Source: Viscum album (Eukaryota > Streptophyta > Magnoliopsida > Santalales > Viscaceae). From it: a stretch of 64,000 bases of DNA. Position 1 is the stretch's first letter; each line of letters begins with the position of its first letter. The DNA is taken from assembly GCA_963277665.1 (NCBI GenBank), contig OY728160.1, positions 49,584,605-49,648,604 on the forward strand, given 5' to 3'. Positions 24,404 to 35,660 of the stretch are shown here, in pieces. Position numbers and translations under genes: made by a program. The notes under the pieces are model-generated. The model searched no databases. It saw only the letters and a list, made by a program, of their open reading frames with translations, and was not told the origin of the DNA.

Positions 24404-26167
24404 TCAAACAATCTATGCCTATTTTTTTTTCTAGGAATTTTGGTAAGACTAGAATGGGATTCAAGATACTCCTTCATATACCGAAGTTTTTCCCTAGTAC
24501 ACACTCTAGTATCTGTGGTCAAAATAGACTTGACAGAAGAATCTAACAAAGAAAAACCTCTACCAGAATCCTTTTTCACATTGTTCAGGGGTATAACAAT
24601 TTCTTTATTTAGCACAACAACTTCCTTGAAGACTCTCGAGATATCATGATAGGGAGAGATAGATTGATGAGAAGACCCATACCCTCTCTTTTTAACTTCA
24701 GACAAAGGTTATCTGTGCATACATCTGAAACACTTTGCGATTGATCATCCTTACACATCTCAACTAGATATGGTTCTAATAAATCAGAAACCAAACTAGA
24801 ACAATTCAAAGGACCAGCTAAGGAAGAACACCTTTTGACCAAACCCTCCCAATACATTCTCAAGACAGAAGAAAAAAAAGAACAATCATTGGTCAATAGT
24901 GAGATATACAAATCAGGTGCTTCTTTTATAGATAAAGGGACAATATTGAACACAGAAAGAATCTCAGATTTCCCAAAATACTCATTAGAACCAAATATTG
25001 ATAACATATTTCTAGCAGATAAACCATCATCAAACAGATTTACCTGATTATCAAAAATACCATAAAAAATAACAACATTGATAACTAGATCAATATTCAT
25101 TGACTCAACACTTTTAGAAGCATTCTACAAATTTATCCCATCACGATTAGTAGATAAACCCACATCATGCATGTTTACATGATCATCAATATCACTATCA
25201 GGGGTTACATCCTTGCTAAACATTTCATTAACCATAGACTCCCCAATTCTAGCAGCATTTTATGTTTATAACCCACCATGATTAGATTTCCTACAAATCC
25301 GCATAGAATGACCTTGCTGACAGCAATGAGAGTAGTGCCTGGGAAATGCTAGGTAAAAAATTTCTTGATTTCATGAAAAAACCACTTAACATTCAGACTA
25401 ACCCTTTCTCGAATGGGTAAAGACAAATCATGTTCAACACAGATCCTCACATTTGATATAACCACACGCTCTCTGATATTGATGTCCAAACATAGAAAGC
25501 CCCTGAGAGAAACTCTAATAACATTAAGAAAAGAGAAGTTATGAAGGGGTAACGGAAAACCTAGAAGTGATATACACACAACCGCATAAGGACATTCCTT
25601 CCCCTTATGAACATAAATATACCAATGCAATAGATAAAACCTCCACCGACCCATGTTTCTAGAAGAATTACACCAAGCATTTAAGAAATAATGTTCAGAT
25701 GAAAAAGACAATCCAAACGAATATTGATGTAAAGTTGAAATCTATACTAGATTAGAAAGACCCCAAGATTCGAAAAACATCTTGAAGATCAAAATTGATG
25801 GAATTACTGTTCCCAAATGAGAAACAATAATCTATTTCAGACATCCAACCGCCTCTCCATAAGCCCCAGATGGATATTCTGTGGAAAAACCTAATGCATC
25901 TCTACAAATTGTTTCATAAAAAGGAAAAATCTCTATTAATCCAGAAGAACCTGAACCCTGAGATGCCCCACAAAGAATATCTTTAAACGATTTAAAAGGC
26001 AACGAAGCTGAAACCCTATGCGAGCAGACATTTTCATCAGAAACACCTTCAAAACCTCCCCCATATGATATATCAAGCTGAAAGGTTCCAGAATCAGAAT
26101 ATGATGTCAAAGAAACCCTATCCAAAAGCTGAGCTTCCGCCACACACATCACTTTTCCTTGAGACAT
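24400..26167 (-). pseudogene. LINE ORF1 (nucleic-acid-binding protein), broken
   Basis: ORF1 of plant L1 elements binds element RNA and forms the RNP. The reading starts MSQGKVMCVAEAQLL at 26167. A DUF4283-like block at about 25711-25349 contains LLGFPLPLHNFSFLNVI, FLCLDINIRE and ISNVRICVEHDLS, typical of that family. It is followed by a CX2CX4HX4C knuckle at 25293-25334 whose first Cys is replaced by Tyr (Y-S-H-C...G-H...C). The C-terminal part (25100-24400) is hydrophilic, with several frames, and ends RKKNRHRLFE before TGA. The span, about 590 codons, fits the family. At least three frameshifts separate the blocks. The stop overlaps the ORF2 start by ATGA. Confidence 0.85.
25293..25334 (-). 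other. Zinc knuckle of LINE ORF1 with Cys-to-Tyr change
   Basis: The spacing C-X2-C-X4-H-X4-C is kept exactly, but the first position reads TAC (Tyr) where TGC is expected. The last three ligands (C, H, C) are intact. Confidence 0.75.
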
Positions 26168-28830
26168 TCTCTATCCTCATTAAAATGTGTATCATCTTCA
26201 TCCCTGCCTTCCAAAACCACCAGAAGAGACTAAAATCTTATGTCAACATTAATAAATCAATCCACCATGTCAAGACCCCTCATATGTGGGTTGGACCTTA
26301 GCCCAACCGAGTCCATCCTCTCATAAATCCCGAAGTCATGCGTTGGCATCATTTCGTAATAGCCTTACAATAATAAATCTTCACATCCTTCACCCCATGT
26401 ATCCTATATTTCATGTCACCTATAATATTGGTCTAACCACACCCCTACCTAACCAATCCTCCCACAAAGCCCAAATTCCCATGTTGGTATCAGTTTTTAC
26501 AACCACTACAGAACTACATAATATCAACATCGAACACACTATGTTTCCCTCACATCCACCGCATCATATTGAAATCATATCATTGACTCATGTTATAATT
26601 GTGGACTATTAAAACCCTTGAACATGACATAAAACAAGTCCATATTAGCCTAAGAGAACAATATACATGTCATAACCTTAATTCATTTAATCCTATAATA
26701 GGTGCATGATTCATATATTTGATCCACTTCCACCCACATCATATCTATTTTGAATCCACCACAAAATAATAATTATCAGCATGAGAATGTATCATTAAAT
26801 TAAAAAAGTAATATGATTTAAAAATCAAAATTGTAATCATTTCTATAAAAAAGCATCACAATCAAGGAAATACTGTTACCAACAGAGAATCCCACTTCTT
26901 AACCATTTATTTGTCACATTTCTATTTAATAACAAAATTGAAATTCATCATCTTTTCATTAAACACCCATGATAGGTTCATAATTGTAATAGTCTAACCT
27001 ATTGGTTATTCATCATTGATCTCATATAGAATTTAGACCCAAATATATTATTACCAATGAATTTATAATTATAATATTAGAAGTAAATTCATTCAGTTAT
27101 TCCACCTGTATATTCGATAAGTTAATTTCATAAACAAATCACACCATTGAAAGACTATGACTCACACCATAAGCTCAACTCACCATTTCATACGCAAACC
27201 AAAACTAAACCTATAGCCATGAGACTCTCTAATACCCCTAAACCTATTTTATAATAAGAGGCATCCCCACAAATGTCTTACTACTAAACCATCCAAATAC
27301 ATACATCTAATCCCACACAACAATACACCTACACATACTTATTTTAAGCTAAAAACTCTCACAACTCACTCTTAAATCGTAAATAATAGTCCCAAACTAA
27401 AGGAGAACTAAATATATTATATTTAAAGAGATTTGAGATCCTAAACACACAACTCAAAGTTCAATTAATCCCTCTAAGGAATGTAAACTGTTACCAGATA
27501 GTGACACACCCCATTGAATTGATAGAAATACTCCCTTATATCTCCTACATGTTATAAATAAATTAGGGTAAGCTGTTAGAATTAGGTGAAATGAACTAGA
27601 ATCTAATCCTAAATTGGACACTAACTATACTATTAGGAATAATATTACAAGAAGAAAACTACCATAACACCTCCATACCCCACCTAATTTGAATAACATT
27701 TTATAAACATGGTCGTATATGGATTCCAAGTTACCTATCTATTTATAATTCGACTCTTAGGATAATTCATATTTAAGAAATTATATTCTAGATTTATGTT
27801 CTCATCTAATAATTCATTTCCCATTTATATTTTTTCCAAAATGATCCATATCAATGAAATATAATAATGAGATATAATTTACTAGTTTAGATTTTCATGA
27901 AGGGAAATGAGGAAGTTAACCAACATGCTCACCTTACCACCATTGCATCATATTCCCATTCATTCCTCCTATAAAAAAAATTATTATAGAAACATAATAT
28001 ATGTATGTATATATTTATAAATTCATATAAACAAATATATATGCCGAAATATCAATAAGAAATATTGGAATTATACAAAAATAATACAGTCATCCTAATA
28101 CAATCATGGAAGTAGGAAACAAAAAACATCTCATTCCACTATGATAACCCAAAAACACTAAGCATTAGAAAATATTATAATATAAATTAATATTTAAATA
28201 CAACAACATTCAACAAACCAAAAAAAGGCTCAAGATAAAATAAAGAGAGTAAAATTCGTAAGTAAATTACAAACACCCCCCTTGAAATTAAAACTTATCC
28301 CCAAATACTAAGGGGGTACTAAGAAATTAACAATTCTAAAGGTATCTTGGTTTTTGGTTGAAATTAAAGGTTAGAGTGGAATAAGAAATTACCTCATGGG
28401 ATTCAATACATGGATTTCATTCAAAGAGAGTGTTTGAATCTCTTGGCATTCATGTAAAGGAGTTATCAATCAAAAATGAATGATGATAATTCCAATTATT
28501 TGATTAAAATGAATTATAATACATGGGTTTCATTTATAAGAAAGGTATATTAGAGGTTCCAGTACATATCAATAAAAATTTTATTTTATAATATAGAATG
28601 AAAACTCAGAAATACTCCATGTTAAAGAAACCAAGAAACACTATATCAAAAAAACCAAAATTGAGCACTAAGGAATCTATAAGAATATTCATTGAACATA
28701 TAACATCACATTCATCCTTAAAACATCAACCACAATCCATTTAATTAAACAACCAAATATGATTACAATTTCCTAGAAGATATAATAATATTAATGGTGA
28801 AATGGCATGGGTGAGACACCTTAGATAAAA
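26168..28830. other. No gene seen; AT-rich intergenic DNA
   Basis: No ORF with a domain signal, no LTR pair and no clear repeat was found. The first tens to hundreds of bases may include the LINE 5' untranslated region. Confidence 0.5.
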
Positions 28831-30812
28831 TGTAACACTCTAATATTTCATAGTACGTTATCTCATTAAAATAATTCAATAGCTTGCGCTACACGCAACA
28901 CCGAGTTAGAGCACACCACAATTTACCACACTAACTATTAAAAACGAGGTTATGAATTGTATTAACATCATTTTTATTCTTATACACTCTATATAATTTT
29001 AACATTAATATTATGTAATTATTAGACATAATATAAGAACAATTTAATTTTTTCATCTAAAACAAGTATTTTTAAAAAAATGCAATTTTACCACTTGTTA
29101 ATGGAGAACCCTTTTTTAAATCAATATTTAAAACTTATATATATTCAATTTAACGAAATTAAATTTTTCGTTATAAGAGGTACATAAATATTTAGTTTAT
29201 ATAAATTTCTGATACTTTTCAGATAACTTTCAAATTTTGATGAATAGTGAAAAATACTATGTTTTAATTGAAAACAACTTTTTTTAATCGAAATAATTTA
29301 TAGTGATAAGTTATTCATTTGAATGGTTTTTAAATATAATTATATTATATTTTTATCATTTAATACAATTTATGTCATTATAAGTAATTTCACATTTTAA
29401 TTTGAGATAAACACATGCCAATCTTTTGATAGTTTTCACTTTTTAGAAAATCCTTTTTTTGTTTTGAAAATGGGAATTAATTTTAAATTAATTAATGAAA
29501 CTTTTATGTTCTGAATTTCATAAAATATACTTCATTTTTTAATTTTTAATATCAAAATTATCTTTGGCTAAACTTTTTGTATTTTTCTGAAAACTTTCAA
29601 TTTTTGATGAATAGTGAAAAACATTGTGTAATTATATAAAATCGACTTTTTATTTAAATAATTAGTTATTTTAATTTAATTTATTTTAGTTCAAAATAGA
29701 TACATAATACCTACATATATTCAACATAATTCATTGGAGTCATTTTATAATAAGTATATATATGTAAAATTTTATCAAACATTTTACCGTCTTTTACCCA
29801 CCTTCAAAGAGCATTTGCAAATTTGTATAAAACATAACTTTACCGCTTCTATGAGTTGAATTTTAAAAATAAAAGAGATACAGATAATATCAGTATGTAA
29901 TATTTGGTTCAATAAGATGAAAATAATTTTTGGTGAAAAGGAACTTTTTACTTTTATTTTCCACGGTTAAAAGTAAATATGGTAATTAAGGGTAAAAATG
30001 TTATCATAATTACCCTAAAACATGTGCTAATTTTATAGGATAAGTATAATTCAACCAAAAAAACCTTAGAAATAAAATATTATCCTCTTTGGTCCACTTG
30101 GATTATATTATAACATTTATTAATTTTTATTTAAAGAAGAGTTAAAAGAGTTAAATTCAATGTTTATTAACTAAACCATTATTAATATAGAGTTATACAT
30201 AATATAAATTCAAAATTAAATATTAATTAGAAGGATAAAGATATTTCCTACATAATTATATTTTATTTATAATTTTTATACATTAAATAGTTTAATTTAT
30301 TTATGACATGATGACGATGCATTAATTACTTTAATAATGATATATTTAAATAATTGATATTATAAATATCCAAATAAATGTAATATGAGACTTTTTATGA
30401 ATTAAACTAATTTTATAGGTTAATATGAAATGTTAGTATTGAACATATGAATTTAGTTCTAAGTAATAATGTTTTTAGGACTTTATAAAAAAAATATTTA
30501 TTAAATAATTTCAAAATTTACATAATTGATTTTTTAAAACAAATACTATATTATTGGTCGATATAATATTCCTAAAAATCTAAAGATCGGCCAAAGAGCC
30601 TTAATAAAATTATATGTGCCATTAATAAACCTCTTAGGTTTCTCTTGGGTGTTGATAGTGTCTTTATTAACCATATAATATAAAAATATAAAGAGACATG
30701 GTAAATGTCAAACTATTTAACTAATAAGTCAAAAAGATAAGGTTAATATGAGGATCTAAACCTGTCTAAAACCAATTTATTGAGATGTTTAAAACCCATA
30801 CCCACATTATAC

Positions 30813-30820
30813 TATAAATA
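30813..30820 (+). promoter_or_regulatory. TATA box of element B 5' LTR
   Basis: TATAAATA is followed about 80 bp on by a C-rich leader (CACCTCTCTTGTAAAAG), marking a probable U3/R boundary. The other LTR has the weaker TTTAAATA at 37645-37652, followed by the same leader. Confidence 0.5.
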
Positions 30821-31249
30821 ATTCACTTTTGAGCCATTAGAAACCTAAAATTATTTTATTATAAAATAATATTTCAAACATTTCCTAAAGTGACTATCAC
30901 CTCTCTTGTAAAAGGGCGCTTTCCCATCTCTTAATTTCACACCTCCAAAGCCTTTGGCTAGGCCAACCCCTACCCGAATATCCTCCCAAAATTCCTCCCT
31001 TCATCCTAGAGGCCTTCCTTTGGTCAGAAAGAAAGCCTAAGGATCCCTCTTGATCAAATCAAATTGAAGAACCCAAAGAGGAGGTAAACATTTTATCATC
31101 TATTTCAAGATCTTTTCTCCTTATACATCCTCTTTATTTGTTTTTTACATTATAAAATAATTAACTAAGTATATTTTATATATATTGATGTTATTATAAA
31201 AATTTTACAACCATATTAATTATTCTTTCCATCCTATAAATAAAAAAGT

Positions 31250-31690
31250 CACCATACGTGCGTACGTACGGATTACCGTCTCCACGTCATGGTGTAGTTT
31301 ATTATTCAAACACTTCATTATTTGGATGGGTATAAAAATGAATATAAATGATGTAAATAATAAATATAACATTTGAATGATTTTTTATATATGATATACC
31401 ATCCAATTACATATGATTTCTCCATCAATATAATGATATTGTCGCTCATGCGTACGTACGGATTACCATCTCCACGACGCGATTAGATTCATTTCCACGT
31501 TCACCGTTAAATGATGATTATAAAATATATATAATTAATAAGTATTTAATATATGACATAATAATTCTATTGGATATATATATATATATACTTATATATA
31601 TCTTATTCACTTAGTTCCGTTCAATATGATGCGAAAACAGAAACATCGTTTATGCGTACATACTGCCTACCATCTCCATAAACGATGTTT
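31250..31690 (+). other. Three shared-loop hairpins in element B 5' LTR
   Basis: Hairpin 1 is 31250-31294, with stem CACCAT.ACGTG / CACGTCATGGTG and one bulged C. Hairpin 2 is about 31441-31483, with stem GTCGCTCATG / CACGACGCGAT, one mismatch and the bulged C in the same place. Hairpin 3 is 31641-31690, with a perfect 14-bp stem AAACATCGTTTATG. Each loop is exactly 22 nt (31261-31282, 31451-31472, 31655-31676), starting CGTAC and ending TACCRTCTC. The DNA between hairpins is not obviously alike. Confidence 0.8.
31574..31590 (+). repeat. TA microsatellite in element B 5' LTR
   Basis: An alternating AT run lies between hairpins 2 and 3. The homologous site in the other LTR (38411-38432) is longer, so it changed length after insertion. 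Confidence 0.8.
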
Positions 31691-33276
31691 TATGATTCAT
31701 ATATATGTCTATTATAAATATTTATATTCTAAATAAATATGATATATAAATAATTTTTTATATTCTGAAAGTATTTAAATAATGATCAAAGCGATTCAAT
31801 CATGAGTAACATGTAAAAACATGTACGATAAAGAAAGCGATTATTACACGAAATGTTAATTTGACATGGAAATTATTATTAAATTTGTTGTATAAAGACA
31901 TAAATGAATCATGAATGATATAATAAATAATAACATGGTTCTAGTATAATTTAATAATGTACTACAGTATTTATATAAGAGGTTAAACATACCCTCGACT
32001 AAAGGAAAGTGCAAGGTAAGGGTTAATTCCTCAATCTCATTATTATTCAAGATTGTCTATGTGTAAGTTTTTACTGGGACATATTTATTATCCAGATCCA
32101 TGTTTCATAAAATATATTTCAAAGGGATTATTTTTAATCAAATTTTTACTAAAACATCATTTTAAATGTTTTAAATATTTATTCTTCTAAATCATTCTCA
32201 TTAATGTCCATGTTTTCAAAATGGATTTAAGGATTTATTTATATGGACATGAATGTTTTTAAAATTTTAATTCCTTTAAAAAGCTTCAATGTGGTATGGG
32301 ACACTTTGATTCATAAATGTCATTAAATGTATTCCTTTCTAAATTTTGTGACTTTTAAATGTTTTTATCAAAAATGGATAATTCTCACAATGAATTTTAC
32401 TAATCATTTTCATCTATATCAACATCCTTTGAAGGATTTTAAACTTGTTTGAAGTTGATTTATTATGATAAAAATATTCCATATTATATTGAAGTTTTTG
32501 TGATATTTTTGATTGTGGATGTGTTATTTTTATACCATTCATGGTTTATGGATAAATTATTTACATTTCATATGCTAGTTTTAATAAGAATGTTTATGTG
32601 ATGTCTTAACCTTTTCAAATTAGGAATGAATTGGACTTATTAAGTGATCGGTGGATCCCACTATAGCTCATCGATGCCTTGGTAGGTCTCATGAGAAAAA
32701 CTAGTGTCTTGGCACAAGGCCATGAAAAAATCTTATTTTTAGTCTTGCTACAAGGCCTTGACTATGTGGTTATAAAGTCTAGCATTATGCAATCCATCAT
32801 TATAAAAGTGGTTATTTATATTTCATGTGATTATTCAACTAGTAAAATATACATGTGAATAAGTAAATGGAATAATTTGATTTTATATTTTCCATATCAT
32901 ACTGAAGTTTAAGTTTAGAAGGCTTTTTTAGACTTATACATTGCCTTAATTGTTTATGCTTATTTATAAATGTTTCTGCTATATTTTTATCCTTACTGAG
33001 CATCTGAGCTCACCCCTTTCTATGTTTTATTTTTCTTAGGATTCCATGAATTGTATTTTTATTGATATGAAGGTTTAAGCAATGGGAATAATGGCATTCA
33101 TAATGGATTATTTATGTTGTGTTATATGTTATAAAGTGTAATGTAATATTTATGTATGTAATATATTTTCCAAGATTGTTAAACCAATCGATCCTTCAGG
33201 ACTGGATTCCTTGTAATCATACTGGTGTATTAAAATAATGCATCGAATCCCATAACAGGGGTCGGGGAATTAAAGT

Positions 33277-33288
33277 TTGTATCAGAGG
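33277..33288 (+). other. Primer binding site of element B, tRNA-iMet type
   Basis: TTGTATCAGAGG matches TGGTATCAGAGC at 10 of 12 bases and lies two bases after the 5' LTR end. Confidence 0.8.
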
Positions 33289-34040
33289 AAGTTTAGAAAT
33301 AACCATAGAAATTATATTTAGAAAAACTATGATTAGATAAAACTACCCTAAGATAGATTCTGAGGATTAGTATAGAATAAATTCCTTGAATTTTGGTACT
33401 GTTGATATTTTGTGATTCTTCCCAATAATAAATCCCTATCTAGATACGATCTTGTAGAGGCGGCTCTGGCACAGATATACCTAGGGGTAAAACTCGAAAA
33501 CACGACATTAAGCTAGACTCGAATGGGAACTGGTGCATGACAATGTGCCTTGCTGTTCTCTTGGTTAAGACACTCTTGGAGTATATACTTACGATAATTC
33601 TTGTTTTCTTTACAAACCTCTATGAAGGTTTTATGCGTATATACCTCCTCAAAGAAAATTTTCTTATGATTATGGATTATATCCATGAACTATTGAATTT
33701 ATGTTAACTATTTTATAAGTTTGGAATTATGCATTGCGATTCATAAACTAACCAAGTGTATTCCATTGTTTAGAAAAGGGACCCAGTAGATGGAATGAGA
33801 CCTCCAGCAATACGCATGATCCAAACAGTTAGAAGGATCATATATTTCATGGTGTTAATCCATCATTTAGAATGTAAATAGTATCCCATGTATTATCATC
33901 ATACAACGAAATAGAATCATGTTTTAATAATATAAGTAAATAATTTTTTGAGTCCAATGGCTTTGAAGGGAAGCCAGAGAAGAAAAATATGGTAGAGAGA
34001 AAGATGGATAAAGAGAATAAGGGAAATAAGGATTTTCCCA
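33289..34040 (+). other. Element B leader and upstream gag region, unreadable
   Basis: Between the primer site and the zinc knuckles no continuous frame survives. This is the expected place of the 5' untranslated region and the N-terminal gag. Confidence 0.4.
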
Positions 34041-34042
34041 TA

Positions 34043-34213
34043 TGTGATAACTGTTGAAAGAATCACCTTGGTAAATGATTAAAGGGAATGTGATTTTGTT
34101 ATAACTGTGGAGAAAAAGGACACCCTATATGTTATTTTAAGGGTAATAAAAAGGATTAAAATGTACAATTATTCATCTGCAAAGAGTTGGGAAACTACAT
34201 GAATCAATGTCCA
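34043..34213 (+). pseudogene. gag zinc-knuckle relic of element B
   Basis: Three consecutive decayed knuckles are readable. The first is C-D-N-C...H...stop at 34043-34078, the stop probably replacing the last Cys. The second is CYNCGEKGHPIC at 34097-34132, two residues short between His and the last Cys. The third is CKELGNYMNQCP ending near 34213, where Asn replaces the His. Multiple knuckles in a row are usual at the C-terminus of gag in Del/Tekay-type gypsy elements, where they bind element RNA. Everything upstream and downstream is too decayed to read. Confidence 0.65.
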
Positions 34214-34930
34214 AATCATCATATTATACCCTAAATGCTGCTATTAGATAATAATCATGTTATGACACTACCAAATATGAAGATGAATGATTAAGAGTTA
34301 TTATGTTGTTATTAAATTATTGCGTCACTTGATTATTGTATTTATGATGTTCATGTTATAAGATTTATGGATTATATAAGGATTTTACGGTAGTACGATT
34401 TCATTAAGGACTTGAGATTGTATGGAACCAAGAAAAGTAACTCAATGGAAAGATTAACTTTAAAAAAAATACATGGCTGAAGGTAAGAAAATACTTTAAT
34501 ATGGTCCTGATAATGAGGTATTGATTTTGTAATAAGAGATGATAGATTTATTATATTGACTATTATTGACATACTTGGAACTGGTTAATGGTTTGTTTAT
34601 TCCATTATTTTTGGAGTTTACAACATTTTTTTGGATATAAGGAGTATATACCATATTATATAAGGAATAAGGGAGAATTAATGTAATAAAGATAGCTATA
34701 TGATAATTTAGGGTGTTACCGTGTTTTAAAAAAAATACATGATAAAGGTATTTACAAGTTATTACGTGGAAAAAATAATCTTCATTTTGTTTACTTCCTT
34801 ATAAATTATGGACTGTGAGTTCGGACAGAAGTATTTTGGATAATTCTAAAGGTTGGAATCGATTAAGTTCGACATTTCATACTATTGTTAAAGTAAAATC
34901 ATTTCTTGATATTATTTTTGGATAGTCATA
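34214..34930 (+). other. Element B interior, no domain recognised
   Basis: AT-rich; the position would correspond to protease or RT, but no motif survives. This marks a deletion of most of pol. Confidence 0.4.
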
Positions 34931-34969
34931 AAAAGGACAACCTGGATGTCGGGCGACAACTTCTCGCAT

Positions 34970-35046
34970 CTAGTAAGGTCGCGAGACTTGAACCCACGAC
35001 CGAAGGGTGAAAAGGGTGCATCAACTACCACTTGGCTATGTGATGT
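34970..35046 (-). ncRNA. tRNA-like sequence with pol III A and B boxes (SINE or tRNA relic)
   Basis: On the minus strand, TAGCCAAGTGG (35028-35038) matches the A box and GGGTTCAAGTC (34985-34995) matches the B box. Counting T of TAGCC as tRNA position 8 places GTTC exactly at positions 53-56. The T-arm stem pairs (CGTGG with TCGCG, using wobbles), but the acceptor arm does not. A tRNA-derived SINE head or a decayed tRNA copy fits; a working tRNA does not. The block is richer in GC and CpG than the element around it. Confidence 0.55.
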
Positions 35047-35219
35047 CCTGGTTTGTATAATGTAGTTTCTTTAAAATAGTCTGAAAAATGAATATTAATT
35101 TGTTTTTTTAACCCTATACGATTAAGATAAATAAAATATCTTTGAATTCTATTATCTTTTGGAGTCAAGGATGAATTTGTGGTAGGAATTAGTTGATGGA
35201 TGAAACTCTACTTATCATG

Positions 35220-35242
35220 TATATATATATATATATATATAT
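35220..35242 (+). repeat. TA microsatellite in element B interior
   Basis: An uninterrupted alternating AT run of about 22 bases. Confidence 0.85.
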
Positions 35243-35649
35243 TTCCTCTTGTTCTATGAATAAATAAATTCTTAAACTTTAGGTACGGGATTTTAAAACA
35301 AAAAATGTGTTACCCTAATACCATATGTTTTGTTGAACCGATGATATTTTACATCATCTTAGATTGATGACTATGAGGCCCTCAATTTTACTGTTGTTTG
35401 TGATTGATGAACTCAATCAATCCCTATAAATATTTACATTTTTCATTCAATTATATATCTATAATTTCAACCAATGTTCTTCTAATCGATATCATAATTT
35501 GATGGTGACTTTTTCATTTCCCTTTCCCTCTTACTAAGAATAAATTTTATTTACCCAATTTCCTATGTGGGTTTTCAACAAAGGTAATTTTCTATTTTTA
35601 ACCATTTATTTTTGAAGAAAAAATTCAATTTGCAAGGAAAAAATTTATT

Positions 35650-35660
35650 GGAGGGTATAA
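35650..35660 (+). other. Polypurine tract of element B
   Basis: GGAGGGTATAA directly precedes the TGTAACACCC start of the 3' LTR. Confidence 0.65.

Larger units (their letters stand above)
20298..26167 (-). mobile_element. L1-type LINE (non-LTR retrotransposon), nearly full length, inactive
   Basis: On the minus strand the order is ORF1 (26167 to 24400, DUF4283-like region and zinc knuckle) then ORF2 (24403 to 20298, endonuclease, reverse transcriptase, zf-RVT region, RNase H). This is the standard layout of plant L1 elements that carry a C-terminal RNase H. Both ORFs are broken by several frameshifts and stops, and catalytic positions are substituted. The 5' end is set at the ORF1 ATG; untranslated ends and target-site duplications were not resolved, so the true element extends somewhat beyond both coordinates. 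Confidence 0.9.
31084..33039 (+). other. Candidate leader intron in element B 5' LTR
   Basis: The donor AGAGGAG|GTAAAC at 31084 and the acceptor TATGTTTTATTTTTCTTAG|GATT at 33039 both have good plant splice consensus. Both are kept in the other LTR, with donor GATGAG|GTAAAT at 37918 and acceptor TTTTTCCCAG|GATT at 39889. The interval contains the three hairpins. This is an inference from sequence only. Confidence 0.35.
28831..33274 (+). repeat. 5' LTR of element B (4,444 bp)
   Basis: It aligns end to end with 35661-40124, including the AACACCGAGTT block near the start, the TATA region near 30813, the C-rich leader near 30900-31030, three hairpins (31250-31690), a TA microsatellite, and the CTTACTGAG...GAGCTCACCCC block near the 3' end. 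Mismatches are frequent and spread throughout, so the insertion is old; the percentage was not computed. Confidence 0.9.

Noticed and set aside
24227..24649. 140-codon plus-strand ORF
   Set aside because: It is the antisense shadow of the LINE ORF1/ORF2 junction, which is clearly coding on the minus strand.
26286..26612. 108-codon plus-strand ORF
   Set aside because: Low-complexity H/T/P-rich translation with no motif; next to the LINE 5' end and not conserved-looking.
31250..31690. Hammerhead ribozymes (as in retrozymes) as an explanation of the hairpins
   Set aside because: The CTGATGA and GAAA core boxes are absent from all six hairpins.
34970..35046. Functional tRNA gene
   Set aside because: The acceptor stem does not pair and the anticodon arm is poorly formed.
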